DNA from: Variovorax sp. OV700
Lineage (GTDB): Bacteria; Pseudomonadota; Gammaproteobacteria; Burkholderiales; Burkholderiaceae_C
Direction of reading: 5' to 3'
Length of the DNA stretch: 64,000 bases
Assembly: GCF_900099805.1 (NCBI RefSeq)
Contig: NZ_FNDR01000019.1
Span: 24,504-88,503 of the forward strand
Position 1 is the first letter of the stretch. Each line of letters starts with the position of its first letter. The translations under genes were made by a program, and so were the position numbers. Positions 55,583-64,000 of this stretch are shown piece by piece. The notes under the pieces are model-generated. The model had not been told where the DNA came from, did no database searches, and saw nothing but the letters and a program-made list of their open reading frames with translations.

Positions 55583-58327
55583 TCAGAGTTGTGCTTCGGC
55601 CGGTTCCGGTGGCTCGCGGCGCGGCAATGTGACCGTGAATTCTGCACCGCCGCCCTCTGCATTGGCCGCCGCAATCTCGCCGCCATGCGCGCTCACCACC
55701 GCGCGGCAGATGGCCAGGCCCAGCCCCACGCCCGGCGTGGCCGATTCGGTCTCGCCGCGGGTGAACTTGTCGAACAGCTTCTGCTCGCGGCCCAGCAGCG
55801 CGGCGGGCAGGCCGGGGCCGTGGTCGCGCACCGTGAGCACCAGCGTGCCAGGCTCGGCCCGTGCGCCGACGACGATCGGCGGCGCGCCGTACTTGGCGGC
55901 GTTCTCCAGCAGGTTGACCAGCACGCGCTCGATCAGCACGGCATCGAATTCGACCAGCGGAAGATCCGGGTCGAGCGCGGTTTGCACGATGGTGCTGCCC
56001 AACGACGTGCGCGCCGCGCGAATGGCCGAGCCCACCACTTCCTCGACCGATTGCCAGTCGCGCCGCAGATTCACCGCGCCGCCCGCAATGCCGCTTTCGA
56101 GCCGCGCCATGTCGAGCAGGTTGTTGACCAGCGCGTGCAGTTCATGCGCCTGCGCGACGATGGCGCGAGCCGCTTCGGCATGCGCTTCGGGCGGCAGGGT
56201 CTGCAGCGATTCGGCGAGTGCGATCAATGCCGTGAGCGGCGTGCGTACGTCGTGCGAAATGGCGCCGAGCAAAGCGTTGCGCAGCCGCTCCGATTCCATC
56301 TCGACCACGGCTTGCTGCGCCACTTCGACATAGTGCACGCGCTCCAGCGCGATCGCGATCTGCCGGGCCAGCGTGTCGAGTTGCTGCGCCTGCTCGGGAA
56401 TCAGCAGCCAGCGCGGCTGCGCCGGCGACAGCGCGAGTACGCCGCGCACGCGCATGGGCGCCTGCAGCGGCACGTAATGCCAGGGCTGGGCTGCGAGCGT
56501 GGCGGTGGCAAGGCCGGCGGGCTGGCCATGGCGAAAGGCCCAGTCGGCCACGTGCGCATCGAAACCCTCTGGCGGGTTCCCGGGCAGCACGAGCTGGTCG
56601 GCCGCGTCGGTGACCAGCACCAGCGCATGGCCGCCAAAGTGGCCCTGCACCGCGGCAGCGCCCAGCGCGACGACCTGCGTGCTCTCCAGCGCCGCCGAGA
56701 GTTCGCGCGTAAGTTCGAACAGCGAGCGTGCCCGGCGCTCGCGGCTGGTAGACACGCCGGCCGCAAAGCGCAGTCCCGCCATGAGCTGGCCCACCAGCAG
56801 GCCCACGCCCAGCATGATCGCGAAGGTCAGCACGTATTGCACGTCGCTCACCGCGAACGACAGGCGCGGCGGCACGAAGAAATAGTCGAACGCCGCCACG
56901 TTGAGCAGAGCCGCGAGTGCCGAAGGGCCGCGGCCGAAACGCATCGCCACGCCGATCACGCCAAGCAGCAACAGCATCACGATGTTGGACAGCTCCAGCA
57001 CGCTGGCCAGGGGCGTGCACACCAGCGTGAGCGCCACGCTGATGGCCGTCGCCCACGCGTAGCCCGGCCAATGAATGGGCGCCTTCTCGTGATCGCCCTC
57101 GTCGGCACGCATGCCGTTGATGGCTGCGCGCGAGAGGCGCCGAGAACTGTCGGCATGGCCCACTTCCAGGATGTCGAGCGCGGGCGCGCGTTGCGCCAGC
57201 GCGCGCGGCAGTGGCATCGGCGTGGCGGGCCACCAGCGACGCCATCCCTTGGGGGGGGCCGAGCGTCCCAGCACCAGCGTCGCGCAGTTGAGCCGCCGCG
57301 CCTGCTCGGCCAACTGCTCCGCCACGTCGGAACCCGTGAGCACCGCGGTGGCCGCGCCCAGTTCCTCCGCGAGCTTGAGCACCGCGAGGATGCGGTCGCG
57401 CTCCTGCGCGGCAAGCCGTTGCAGGCGCGGCGTCTCGACATAGGCTGCATGCCAGCGCACGTTGAGCTGGCCCGCCAGCCGCGCCGCGGTGCGCACCGTT
57501 TGCGCGGCGCCCTCGTGCGGTCCGACGCACGCGAGGATTGCGCCCGAGGTGTTCCAGGCCTGCAGCGCGCCGCCCTCGCCGTTGCCGGCCGCGCCCGATT
57601 GCTCGACGCGCCAGCCGCGCACGTCGTCTTCCACGTGCTCAGCGGTGCGGCGCAGTGCAATCTCGCGCAGCGCGATCAGGTTGCCCTTGCGGAAGAAGTT
57701 CTGCGCGGCACGCTCGGCCTGCTGTGGCAGATACACCTTGCCGGCGGCGAGCCGCGCCGTGAGCTCGTCGGGCGTGACGTCGACCAGCACCACCTCATCG
57801 GCTTCGTCGAGCACGGTGTCGGGCACGGTCTCGTGCACCCGCACGCCGGTGATGGCCCCCACCGTGCCGTTGAGGCTTTCGAGATGCTGCACATTGAGCG
57901 CGGACCAGACCTCGATGCCCGCGGTCAGCAGCTCCTGCACGTCCTGCCAGCGTTTGGCATGGCGGGATCCGGGCGCGTTGGTGTGGGCCAGCTCGTCGAC
58001 CAGCAGCACGGCGGGTTTGCGCGCCAGGGCGGCGTCGAGATCGAACTCGGCCAGCCTGCGGCCGCGGTAGTCCAGCTCGCGCATCGGCAACGCGTCCAGG
58101 CCCCCAAGCAGCGCCGCGGTTTCGCTGCGGCCGTGTGTTTCGGCCACGCCGACCAGCACGTTGCGGCCCGCCGCGTGCTCGCGCTGTGCGGCGCTGAGCA
58201 TGGCCCAGGTCTTTCCCACGCCCGCGCTGGCACCGAAATAGATGCGCAGCTTGCCGCGCTGCGCGCGCGCTGCATCGCTGCGCAATTGCGCAAGCAGGGC
58301 GTCGGGATCAGGGCGGGCGTCGGACAT
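55583..58327 (-). CDS. kdpD: Sensor histidine kinase KdpD
   Basis: 914 residues, full length. The N-terminal KdpD domain has Walker A G32-A-S-A-G-V-G-K-T40 and Walker B VLLVDELAHTNAPG. A Usp-like domain lies at about 250-370. Four membrane helices lie at about 395-500 (AWATAISVALTLVC ... MLLLLGVIGVAMRFGRG ... YVLTFAIMLGVGLLVGQLM). GAF domain, HisKA with acceptor His in AISHDVRTPLTALIALAESL, HATPase boxes NLLENAAKYG, VRDHGPGLP and GVGLGLAICRAV. The protein senses low potassium and turgor, and interacts with KdpE. Start ATG 58327 is 17 bp after the kdpC stop. Confidence 0.96.
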   Translation of the reverse strand: MSDARPDPDALLAQLRSDAARAQRGKLRIYFGASAGVGKTWAMLSAAQREHAAGRNVLVGVAETHGRSETAALLGGLDALPMRELDYRGRRLAEFDLDAALARKPAVLLVDELAHTNAPGSRHAKRWQDVQELLTAGIEVWSALNVQHLESLNGTVGAITGVRVHETVPDTVLDEADEVVLVDVTPDELTARLAAGKVYLPQQAERAAQNFFRKGNLIALREIALRRTAEHVEDDVRGWRVEQSGAAGNGEGGALQAWNTSGAILACVGPHEGAAQTVRTAARLAGQLNVRWHAAYVETPRLQRLAAQERDRILAVLKLAEELGAATAVLTGSDVAEQLAEQARRLNCATLVLGRSAPPKGWRRWWPATPMPLPRALAQRAPALDILEVGHADSSRRLSRAAINGMRADEGDHEKAPIHWPGYAWATAISVALTLVCTPLASVLELSNIVMLLLLGVIGVAMRFGRGPSALAALLNVAAFDYFFVPPRLSFAVSDVQYVLTFAIMLGVGLLVGQLMAGLRFAAGVSTSRERRARSLFELTRELSAALESTQVVALGAAAVQGHFGGHALVLVTDAADQLVLPGNPPEGFDAHVADWAFRHGQPAGLATATLAAQPWHYVPLQAPMRVRGVLALSPAQPRWLLIPEQAQQLDTLARQIAIALERVHYVEVAQQAVVEMESERLRNALLGAISHDVRTPLTALIALAESLQTLPPEAHAEAARAIVAQAHELHALVNNLLDMARLESGIAGGAVNLRRDWQSVEEVVGSAIRAARTSLGSTIVQTALDPDLPLVEFDAVLIERVLVNLLENAAKYGAPPIVVGARAEPGTLVLTVRDHGPGLPAALLGREQKLFDKFTRGETESATPGVGLGLAICRAVVSAHGGEIAAANAEGGGAEFTVTLPRREPPEPAEAQL

Positions 58328-58344
58328 GGCGGTGGCTGCGCAGG

Positions 58345-58926
58345 TTAGCGCATCGGCCCGCTCCCATCGAGCGCGAGATTCAGCGCCAGCACATTGACGC
58401 GCGGCTCGCCCAGCAAGCCCCAGAGCGGCGCCTGCGTGTGGCTGGCGACCAGCGCATTCACCTGTTCGACCGGCACGCCGCGCACGTGCGCCACACGCGC
58501 CGCCTGGTAGCGCGCGGCGGCGGGGCTGATGTCGGGATCGAGCCCGCTGGCCGAGGCCGTGACGAGATCGACCGGCACCGGTGCGGTGTTGCCCGGGTCG
58601 GCGGCGCGCAGGGCTTCGACCCGCGCCTTGACCGCATCCACCAGCGCCGGATTGAGCGGGCCCAGGTTCGAGCCGCCCGAAGCGCTCGCGTTGTAGGGCT
58701 GCGGCGCAGTGGCCGATGGCCGGCCCCAGAAGTGCTTCGGATCGCTGAAGTTCTGGCCGATGAGCGTCGAACCCACCGTGGTGCCGCTCTGCACGATCAG
58801 GCTGCCGGCTGCCTGCGACGGAAACAGCGCCTTGGCGGCGCCGGTGACGGCCAGCGGATAGATCAGGCCGGTGAGCGCGCTCAGCAGCGCAAAGAGCACG
58901 AGCGCGGGACGAAAGAGATTGTTCAT
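58345..58926 (-). CDS. kdpC: Potassium-transporting ATPase subunit C
   Basis: 193 residues. One N-terminal membrane helix (FRPALVLFALLSALTGLIYPLAVTG), then the soluble periplasmic domain with SLIGQNFSDPKHFWGRPSATAPQPYNASASGGSNLG (in parts) and the C-terminal VEQVNALVASHTQAPLWGLLGEPRVNVLALN motif. It stabilises the KdpFABC complex. ATG 58926 chosen because the family begins MNNLFRP..; the slightly longer frame upstream would read into the kdpB end. Confidence 0.95.
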   Translation of the reverse strand: MNNLFRPALVLFALLSALTGLIYPLAVTGAAKALFPSQAAGSLIVQSGTTVGSTLIGQNFSDPKHFWGRPSATAPQPYNASASGGSNLGPLNPALVDAVKARVEALRAADPGNTAPVPVDLVTASASGLDPDISPAAARYQAARVAHVRGVPVEQVNALVASHTQAPLWGLLGEPRVNVLALNLALDGSGPMR

Positions 58927-58939
58927 GATGGAGCGCTTC

Positions 58940-61036
58940 TCAAGAAAGATGTACGGCAACGAGCAGCCAGTCGATCAGCTTGATGCCGATGAAGGGAACG
59001 ACGAGGCCGCCCAGACCGTAGATGGCCAGGTTGCGGCGCAGCAGCGCGGCCGCGCCCACCGGCCTGTAGCGCACGCCCTTGAGCGCGAGCGGAATCAGAA
59101 AGACGATGACCAGCGCGTTGAAGATCACGGCCGACAGGATCGCCGACGACGGGCTTGCGAGCCGCATCACGTTGAGCGCGCCGAGCTGCGGGTAGGTCGA
59201 GACGAAGATCGCCGGAATGATGGCGAAATACTTCGCCACGTCGTTCGCGATCGAGAAGGTGGTGAGCGAGCCGCGCGTCATGAGCAGCGCCTTGCCGGTC
59301 TCCACCACTTCGAGCAGCTTGGTGGGGTTCGAATCCAGGTCGACCATGTTGCCGGCCTCCTTGGCGGCCTGCGTACCGCTGCCCATGGCCACGGCCACGT
59401 CGGCCTGCGCGAGAGCGGGCGCGTCGTTGGTGCCGTCGCCGGTCATCGCGACCAGGCGGCCCTCGGACTGGTACTTGCGGATCAGCGCGAGCTTGTCCTC
59501 GGGCGTGGCTTCGGCCAGGAAGTCGTCGACGCCCGCCTCGGCCGCAATGGCCGCGGCGGTGAGCTTGTTGTCGCCGGTAATCATCACCGTCTTGATGCCC
59601 ATGCGGCGCAGCTCGGCAAAGCGCTCCTTGATACCGGTCTTGACGATGTCCTTGAGCTCGACCACGCCGAGCACGCGGGCACCCTCGGCCACGGCCAGCG
59701 GCGTGCTGCCGCGGCGCGCCGTTTCTTCGGCCGCGCGCAGCACTTCAGCCGGCATGGCACCGCCGAGCGACTCCACATGGCGGCGTACCGCATCGACCGC
59801 GCCCTTGCGCAGCAGGATGGCGTTGGTATCGAGGCTGTTGGGCGGGGCCGGTAGGTCGACGCCGCTCATGCGCGTCTGCGCGGTGAAGGGCACGAAGCGG
59901 GCGCCCTCGACAGATGCGGCTTCCAGCCCATCGCGGCGCGCAAGTTCGACGATGCTGCGCCCTTCAGGCGTTTCGTCGGCCAGCGATGCGAGCATGGCAG
60001 CGCGCGCAAGACGGCTCTTGGGTACGCCGGGTGACGGCAGGAAAGCACTGGCCTGGCGGTTGCCATGCGTGATGGTGCCGGTCTTGTCGAGCAGCAGCAC
60101 GTCGACGTCGCCGGCCGCTTCCACCGCGCGGCCCGAAGTGGCGATCACGTTGGCCTGCATCATGCGGCTCATGCCGGCCACGCCCACGGCCGAGAGCAGG
60201 CCGCCGATGGTGGTCGGGATCAGGCACACCAGGAGCGCCACCAGCGCAGTGAGCGACACCACGGTGCCGGCGCCCGCAGCCTCGACGCTGAAAAGCGAGA
60301 ACGGCAGCAGCGTGACCGTGACCATCAGGAACACCAGCGTCAGCGCCACCAGGAGGATGGTGAGCGCGATCTCATTGGGCGTCTTGTGGCGCTTGGCGGC
60401 TTCGACCATACCGATCATGCGGTCGAGGAAAGACTCGCCCGGGTTCACCGAGATGCGCACCACCAGCCAGTCGGACAGCACGCGGGTGCCGCCGGTCACA
60501 GCCGAGAAGTCGCCGCCCGACTCCCGCACCACAGGCGCCGATTCGCCGGTGATGGCGCTCTCGTCGACCGAGGCCACGCCTTCGATCACTTCGCCGTCGA
60601 GCGGGATGACGTCGCCCGTTTCAACCAGCACGACGTCGCCCTTTCGCAAGTTGGGCGCCTGCTCCGGAAGCCACTGGCCGCCGTGGCGAGGCTCCTGCAG
60701 CTTCTTGGCCCAGGTGTCCTTGCGCAGCCCCCTCAGCGAGGCGGCCTGCGCCTTGCTGCGCCCTTCGGCCAGGGCCTCCGCGAAGTTGGCGAACAGCACG
60801 GTGAACCACAGCCAGACAGACACGGCAAGCACGAAGGCCGGCTTCATGCCGGTGTCGCCGGGGAAGGTCAGCGAATGCACCCAGAGCAGCGTCGTGAGGA
60901 TGCTGCCGATGTAGACAATGAACATCACCGGGTTGCGCCACTGGGTGCGCGGATCGAGCTTGGCGAAGGCGCCCCAAAGCGCGGGCTTGACCAGCGCGGC
61001 GTCGAAGAGCGAAAGGGAAGTCTTGGTGTTTGTCAT
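58940..61036 (-). CDS. kdpB: Potassium-transporting P-type ATPase subunit B
   Basis: 698 residues, inner membrane. Phosphorylated Asp317 in DKTGTITHGN; TGES motif at 163-166; PTTIGGLLSAVGVAGM in the transmembrane/coupling region; TGDGTNDAPALAQADVAVAMGSG hinge; N-terminal region SLFDAALVKPALWGAFAKLDPRTQWRNPVMFIVYIGS. Drives K+ through KdpA by ATP hydrolysis. ATG 61036 is 11 bp after the kdpA stop. Confidence 0.97.
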   Translation of the reverse strand: MTNTKTSLSLFDAALVKPALWGAFAKLDPRTQWRNPVMFIVYIGSILTTLLWVHSLTFPGDTGMKPAFVLAVSVWLWFTVLFANFAEALAEGRSKAQAASLRGLRKDTWAKKLQEPRHGGQWLPEQAPNLRKGDVVLVETGDVIPLDGEVIEGVASVDESAITGESAPVVRESGGDFSAVTGGTRVLSDWLVVRISVNPGESFLDRMIGMVEAAKRHKTPNEIALTILLVALTLVFLMVTVTLLPFSLFSVEAAGAGTVVSLTALVALLVCLIPTTIGGLLSAVGVAGMSRMMQANVIATSGRAVEAAGDVDVLLLDKTGTITHGNRQASAFLPSPGVPKSRLARAAMLASLADETPEGRSIVELARRDGLEAASVEGARFVPFTAQTRMSGVDLPAPPNSLDTNAILLRKGAVDAVRRHVESLGGAMPAEVLRAAEETARRGSTPLAVAEGARVLGVVELKDIVKTGIKERFAELRRMGIKTVMITGDNKLTAAAIAAEAGVDDFLAEATPEDKLALIRKYQSEGRLVAMTGDGTNDAPALAQADVAVAMGSGTQAAKEAGNMVDLDSNPTKLLEVVETGKALLMTRGSLTTFSIANDVAKYFAIIPAIFVSTYPQLGALNVMRLASPSSAILSAVIFNALVIVFLIPLALKGVRYRPVGAAALLRRNLAIYGLGGLVVPFIGIKLIDWLLVAVHLS

Positions 61037-61047
61037 GGTGCGCTCCT

Positions 61048-62778
61048 TCACTTCCAGAGCACGAGGTGTTCGACGACGGGCCCGAGGGCCAATGCCGGAA
61101 CGTAGTTGAGCAGGCCGACCAGCAGCACGGTGCCGATCAGCAGCGAGACGAACAACGGCCCGTGCGTGGGCAGCGTGCCGCCGGTGACCGGGAGGCGCTG
61201 CTTGGCCGCGAGCGAACCGGCGATGGCCAGCACCGGCACGATCACCGCGAAGCGGCCGAGCCACATGGCAAGCCCGAGCAGGCCGTTGTAGAACGGCGTG
61301 TTGGCCGAGAGCCCCGCGAAGGCGCTGCCGTTGTTGTTGGCGGCCGAGCTCAGCGCATACAGGATCTCCGAGAAGCCGTGCGCGCCGGGGTTTGCGATGC
61401 CGGCCTTGCCGGCGCCGGCCATCACCGCCACCGCGGTGCCGGCCAGCACCAGGATCGGCGTGACCAGGATGGCGATGGAGATCAGCTTCATCTCGCGCAC
61501 CTCGATCTTCTTGCCCAGGTACTCGGGCGTGCGGCCGATCATCAGCCCCGCGATGAACACCGCGAGCATCGCGAAGATCAGCATGCCGTAGAGGCCGCTG
61601 CCCACGCCGCCGAAGACCACCTCGCCGAGCTGCATCAGCACCATCGGCACCATGCCGCCGATGGGCGTGAAGGAGTCGTGCATGGCATTCACCGCGCCGC
61701 AGGATGCCGCGGTGGTAATGGCCGCAAAGAGCGCCGAGGCGTCGGTGCCGAAACGCACTTCCTTGCCTTCCATGTTGCCGCCGCTTTGCAGCGCGCTCGA
61801 TACCTGGTCGACGCCCAGCGCGCCGAAGAGCGGATTGCCGGCCTGCTCGGCCGGGATGATGACCGCCACTGCGACCACGAACATCACCGCCATGGCCGCG
61901 AGCACCGCCCAGCCCTGGCGCCGGTCGCCAACCACGCGCCCGAAGGCGAAGCACAGGGCCGCGGGAATCAGGAAGATCGCGATCATCTGCAGCAGGTTGC
62001 TGAGCGCGGTCGGGTTCTCGTACGGGTGCGCCGAGTTCGCGTTGAAGAAGCCACCGCCGTTGGTGCCGATCATCTTGATGGCTTCCTGCGACGCGACAGG
62101 GCCCATGGCGAGCGTCTGTGTCTGCGGGCTCGCGGCGGCCTCGACCGTTTGCACGGTCTTGTAGCCGTCGAAGTTCTGGATCACGCCCTGGCCCACGAAG
62201 ATCAGCGCGAGCACGAACGACAGTGGCACCAGGAGCCAGAGCGTGATGCGCGTGAGGTCGGCCCAGAAGTTGCCGACCAGGCCGCGGCTCTTGCCGTCGC
62301 CGCGGCGCGCGAAGCCGCGCACCAGCACGAATGCCACCGCAATGCCCGTGGCGGCCGAGAAGAAATTCTGTACCGTGAACCCGAGCATCTGCGTGAGATA
62401 GCTCATGGTCGATTCGCCGGCGTAGCCCTGCCAATTGGTGTTGGAGACGAAGCTCACCGCGGTGTCGAAGGCCGAGTCGGGCGACACGGCGCCCATGGCG
62501 GCGGGGTTGAGCGGCAGCGAACCTTGCAGGCGCTGCAGCGCGTAGAGAAAGATCGCGCCCACGGCATTGAAGGCCAGCAGCGCAAGCGCATAGGTCAGCC
62601 AATGCATCGACTGCCCCAGCTGGGTGCCGGCGAGCTTGTAGATCGGTGCTTCGATGCGCTGCATCCAGCGCGGCACGCGCTCGTCGCACAGCGCGGCCAG
62701 GAACTTGCCGACAGGCCAGGCCAGCAGCAAAAGCACGACGAGAAAGGAAGCCAGCAAGGACCAGGCGGAGGCGGTCAT
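61048..62778 (-). CDS. kdpA: Potassium-transporting ATPase subunit A
   Basis: 576 residues, channel-like subunit of the SKT superfamily with about ten helices. Filter and gate segments include FVSNTNWQGYAGESTMSYLTQMLGFTVQNFFSAATG, MIGTNGGGFFNANSAHPYENPTALSN, and the third and fourth repeats FGGVGSGLYGMLIFAML and SSAANNNGSAFAGLSANTPFYN. All four selectivity filters look intact. Start ATG 62778 is 1 bp after kdpF. Confidence 0.97.
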   Translation of the reverse strand: MTASAWSLLASFLVVLLLLAWPVGKFLAALCDERVPRWMQRIEAPIYKLAGTQLGQSMHWLTYALALLAFNAVGAIFLYALQRLQGSLPLNPAAMGAVSPDSAFDTAVSFVSNTNWQGYAGESTMSYLTQMLGFTVQNFFSAATGIAVAFVLVRGFARRGDGKSRGLVGNFWADLTRITLWLLVPLSFVLALIFVGQGVIQNFDGYKTVQTVEAAASPQTQTLAMGPVASQEAIKMIGTNGGGFFNANSAHPYENPTALSNLLQMIAIFLIPAALCFAFGRVVGDRRQGWAVLAAMAVMFVVAVAVIIPAEQAGNPLFGALGVDQVSSALQSGGNMEGKEVRFGTDASALFAAITTAASCGAVNAMHDSFTPIGGMVPMVLMQLGEVVFGGVGSGLYGMLIFAMLAVFIAGLMIGRTPEYLGKKIEVREMKLISIAILVTPILVLAGTAVAVMAGAGKAGIANPGAHGFSEILYALSSAANNNGSAFAGLSANTPFYNGLLGLAMWLGRFAVIVPVLAIAGSLAAKQRLPVTGGTLPTHGPLFVSLLIGTVLLVGLLNYVPALALGPVVEHLVLWK

Positions 62779-62779
62779 T

Positions 62780-62878
62780 TCAGAACTCCTCGGCACAGAT
62801 CAATGCGAACACCAGGTACGCGAACAGCACCACGGCGATCAATGCGCCGAAACCATAAAGAGCTTCGAGGCTGATCAT
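62780..62878 (-). CDS. kdpF: Potassium-transporting ATPase subunit F
   Basis: 32 residues, one membrane helix, begins MISLEALYGFGALIAVVLFA and ends CAEEF. It is the right size and place for KdpF, which stabilises KdpABC. Its ATG overlaps the TGA of the 43-codon ORF just upstream (ATGA), and its stop is 1 bp before kdpA. Confidence 0.88.
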   Translation of the reverse strand: MISLEALYGFGALIAVVLFAYLVFALICAEEF

Positions 62879-63006
62879 GGCCGTTCTCCCATGCCGGCTT
62901 TCGGCGCGCCTGGCGCGTTCGGCCCGTTGAGCCGGTCCAGCCCGACGGCCATGGCCGCCATCACCGCCCACAGCGCCAGCAAGGCGCCCATCCAGACGAA
63001 ATCCAT
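62875..63006 (-). CDS. Small membrane ORF at the head of the kdp operon
   Basis: 43 residues starting ATG at 63006: MDFVWMGALLALWAVMAAMA.., with one hydrophobic helix (about 4-24) then a Pro/Gly-rich tail. The stop overlaps the kdpF start (ATGA), which argues that it is translated. A GGAGT Shine-Dalgarno lies just upstream on the minus strand. No family recognised. It could be an extra subunit or leader peptide of KdpFABC. Confidence 0.65.
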   Translation of the reverse strand: MDFVWMGALLALWAVMAAMAVGLDRLNGPNAPGAPKAGMGERP

Positions 63007-63144
63007 TCATCACTCCTGCAGCGAAACAAGACCTCGAGTCTCGGCAGGCGCCCGTAAAAACAGGGAACAGAGTCGGTGGCGGCGCATAAAGAAACCGTAA
63101 AGGCATCCCCACTTTTCAAAGTGCTCGACAACGGCTGGCGTGTC

Positions 63145-63160
63145 CCTTGATAATCAAAGG
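63145..63160. promoter_or_regulatory. Inverted repeat in the kdp / regulator divergent region
   Basis: CCTTGATAATCAAAGG, a near-palindrome, 26 bp before the regulator ATG, with a further CTTTGAAT at 63166-63173. It is placed to control the regulator/sodB transcript (and possibly kdp, starting at 63006). The binding protein is unknown; the regulator itself is the first suspect. Confidence 0.4.
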
Positions 63161-63185
63161 ACCATCTTTGAATAAAAGAAAAAGG

Positions 63186-63854
63186 ATGACCACGCGCCCC
63201 CTCGATGCCAAGCCCGCCTGGATGCCGCACCAGCCGGCAGACCGCATCCTGTCCACGCTCAAGACGCGTGGCGCGCTGGGCATTCCCGACATCGCCAAGG
63301 TGCTCGACGTCACGGTGGAGGCCGTGCGCCAGCAGATGGCCAAGCTGCAGGCCGAGGGCCTGGTCGATGCCGAGAGCCGCCCCGCGGGCCGCGGCCGGCC
63401 GACGCAGATATGGCGGCTCACCGGCGCCGGCCACGCGCGCTTTCCCGACACGCACGCCGAGATGACGGTGCAGATGATCAGCGCAGTGATCAACGTCTTC
63501 GGCGACAAGGGCATGGACCAGCTCATCGGCGCACGCGAGGAAGCCATGCGAGCCAGCTACCGCGAGGCCCTGCACGGCGCGCGCAGCCTCAAGGCCAGGC
63601 TAGAGCGGCTGGCCGACATCCGCAGCCGCGAAGGCTACATGGCCGAGTTCCGGCCCGAGGGTGACGGCTTCCTGTTCATCGAGAACCATTGCCCCATCTG
63701 CACCGCGGCGCGGGCCTGCACGGGCTTCTGCCGCAGCGAACTGCAGCTCTTCGACGATCTGCTGGGGCCCGGCGTGAGCGTGAGCCGCGTCGAGCACGTG
63801 CTCGCGGGCGCGCGGCGCTGCGCCTACCAGGTGAGCCCGAAGAACCCGCCTTGA
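63186..63854 (+). CDS. Helix-turn-helix regulator with cysteine-rich (probable iron-sulfur) C terminus, SufR-like
   Basis: 222 residues. Winged helix about 18-85 (ADRILSTLKTRGALGIPDIAKVLDVTVEAVRQQMAKLQAEGLV, RGRPTQIWRLTGAG), then a C-terminal domain with Cys169, Cys172, Cys178 and Cys182 (ENHCPICTAARACTGFCRSEL) and Cys212 (RRCAYQV). The layout matches SufR-type repressors that hold a redox-sensitive Fe-S cluster. It is followed 39 bp later by a superoxide dismutase gene, which suggests oxidative control. ATG 63186 has AAAGGA upstream, and a repeat at 63145 is a candidate autoregulatory site. Confidence 0.87.
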   Translation: MTTRPLDAKPAWMPHQPADRILSTLKTRGALGIPDIAKVLDVTVEAVRQQMAKLQAEGLVDAESRPAGRGRPTQIWRLTGAGHARFPDTHAEMTVQMISAVINVFGDKGMDQLIGAREEAMRASYREALHGARSLKARLERLADIRSREGYMAEFRPEGDGFLFIENHCPICTAARACTGFCRSELQLFDDLLGPGVSVSRVEHVLAGARRCAYQVSPKNPP

Positions 63855-63893
63855 TCCATTCCAAACCCCTAGACCCTAAAGGAAGACCCCACC

Positions 63894-64000
63894 ATGGAAC
63901 ACACCCTCCCACCCCTGCCTTACGCCCTCGACGCGCTGGCACCCGAGTACTCGAAGGAGACCCTCGAGTACCACTACGGCAAGCACCACAACGCCTACGT
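63894..64000 (+). CDS. sodB: Superoxide dismutase (Fe/Mn type), 3' end cut by window edge
   Basis: Only the first 35 codons are visible: MEHTLPPLPYALDALAPEYSKETLEYHYGKHHNAYV. The segment HYGKHHNAYV carries the first metal-ligand His and the active-site region of Fe/Mn SODs. Start ATG 63894 is preceded by AAAGGAAG. Iron versus manganese cannot be told from this part; sodB is the usual form here. Likely co-transcribed with the regulator. Confidence 0.93.
   Translation, partial: MEHTLPPLPYALDALAPEYSKETLEYHYGKHHNAY

Noticed and set aside
58940..62689. 1249-codon minus-strand frame joining kdpB with part of kdpA
   Set aside because: The part above 61036 is a shadow of kdpA in another frame; KdpB begins at 61036.
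1..64000. tRNA, rRNA, CRISPR arrays, transposases, integrases or phage genes
   Set aside because: I looked for conserved sequences and gene families and saw none; small RNAs cannot be excluded by reading.

Overview
The window looks like chromosomal DNA of a high-GC betaproteobacterium of the Burkholderiales, most likely Variovorax or a close Comamonadaceae relative. This rests on base composition, strong C/G third-position bias, and gene content: Bug/TctC-type binding protein, DctP-type TRAP operon, OhrR/Ohr pair, kdpFABCDE, and the style of the intergenic repeats. It is a judgement from reading, not a database match. I see no rRNA, tRNA, CRISPR array, prophage or insertion sequence. The density is that of a core chromosome, and the only gene-free stretch over 300 bp is 27998-28659, filled by a large inverted repeat.

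Left part (1-16 kb): the 5' part of purT (cut by the window edge), a 3-hydroxyacyl-CoA dehydrogenase and a crotonase, a NylB-like serine hydrolase, type III pantothenate kinase, a BON-LysM protein, a rhodanese, a three-gene TRAP transporter operon with an unusually long large permease, an exported pyruvate-phosphate-dikinase-like protein, a FecR/DUF6600 protein with a long glutamine-rich tail, and glutathione reductase behind a hairpin that buries its ribosome binding site. Middle part (16-32 kb): panE, two membrane proteins of unknown function, AMP nucleosidase, an orphan TctC protein, a divergent ArsR-type regulator and P450 sharing a palindromic operator, a GST/PPOX pair with a divergent LysR regulator, a NodIJ-type ABC exporter, the 565-bp inverted repeat, ohrR-ohr, a DUF2855 protein and the kinase SrkA.

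The region 32-39.7 kb is a compact minus-strand operon: SWIM zinc finger, DUF5691, MoxR-type AAA ATPase, DUF5682 and a VWA protein, mostly joined by ATGA overlaps. It resembles the poorly understood yehLMPQ-type MoxR/VWA systems and is the best candidate here for an undescribed multi-protein machine. After it come htpG with a translationally coupled lipoprotein gene, an ABC binding protein, a LysR/oxidoreductase pair, aqpZ, a two-component system, a winged-helix protein, a 23S rRNA pseudouridine synthase, a glycosyltransferase/membrane protein/phosphatase operon, and a quinone-reductase-like protein.

The right part (54.9-63 kb) is a complete kdp potassium-uptake operon, including kdpF and a 43-residue membrane ORF that I found by hand. 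It is divergent from a cysteine-rich regulator that precedes sodB (cut by the right edge).

The most unusual cross-cutting observation is a short linker element found three times (8042-8110, 38244-38306, 48405-48473). It is a 20-22-codon mini-ORF that overlaps the stop of the upstream gene and the start of the downstream gene by ATGA at both ends, with a hairpin and Shine-Dalgarno sequence near its 3' end. It looks like a dispersed translational-coupling cassette.
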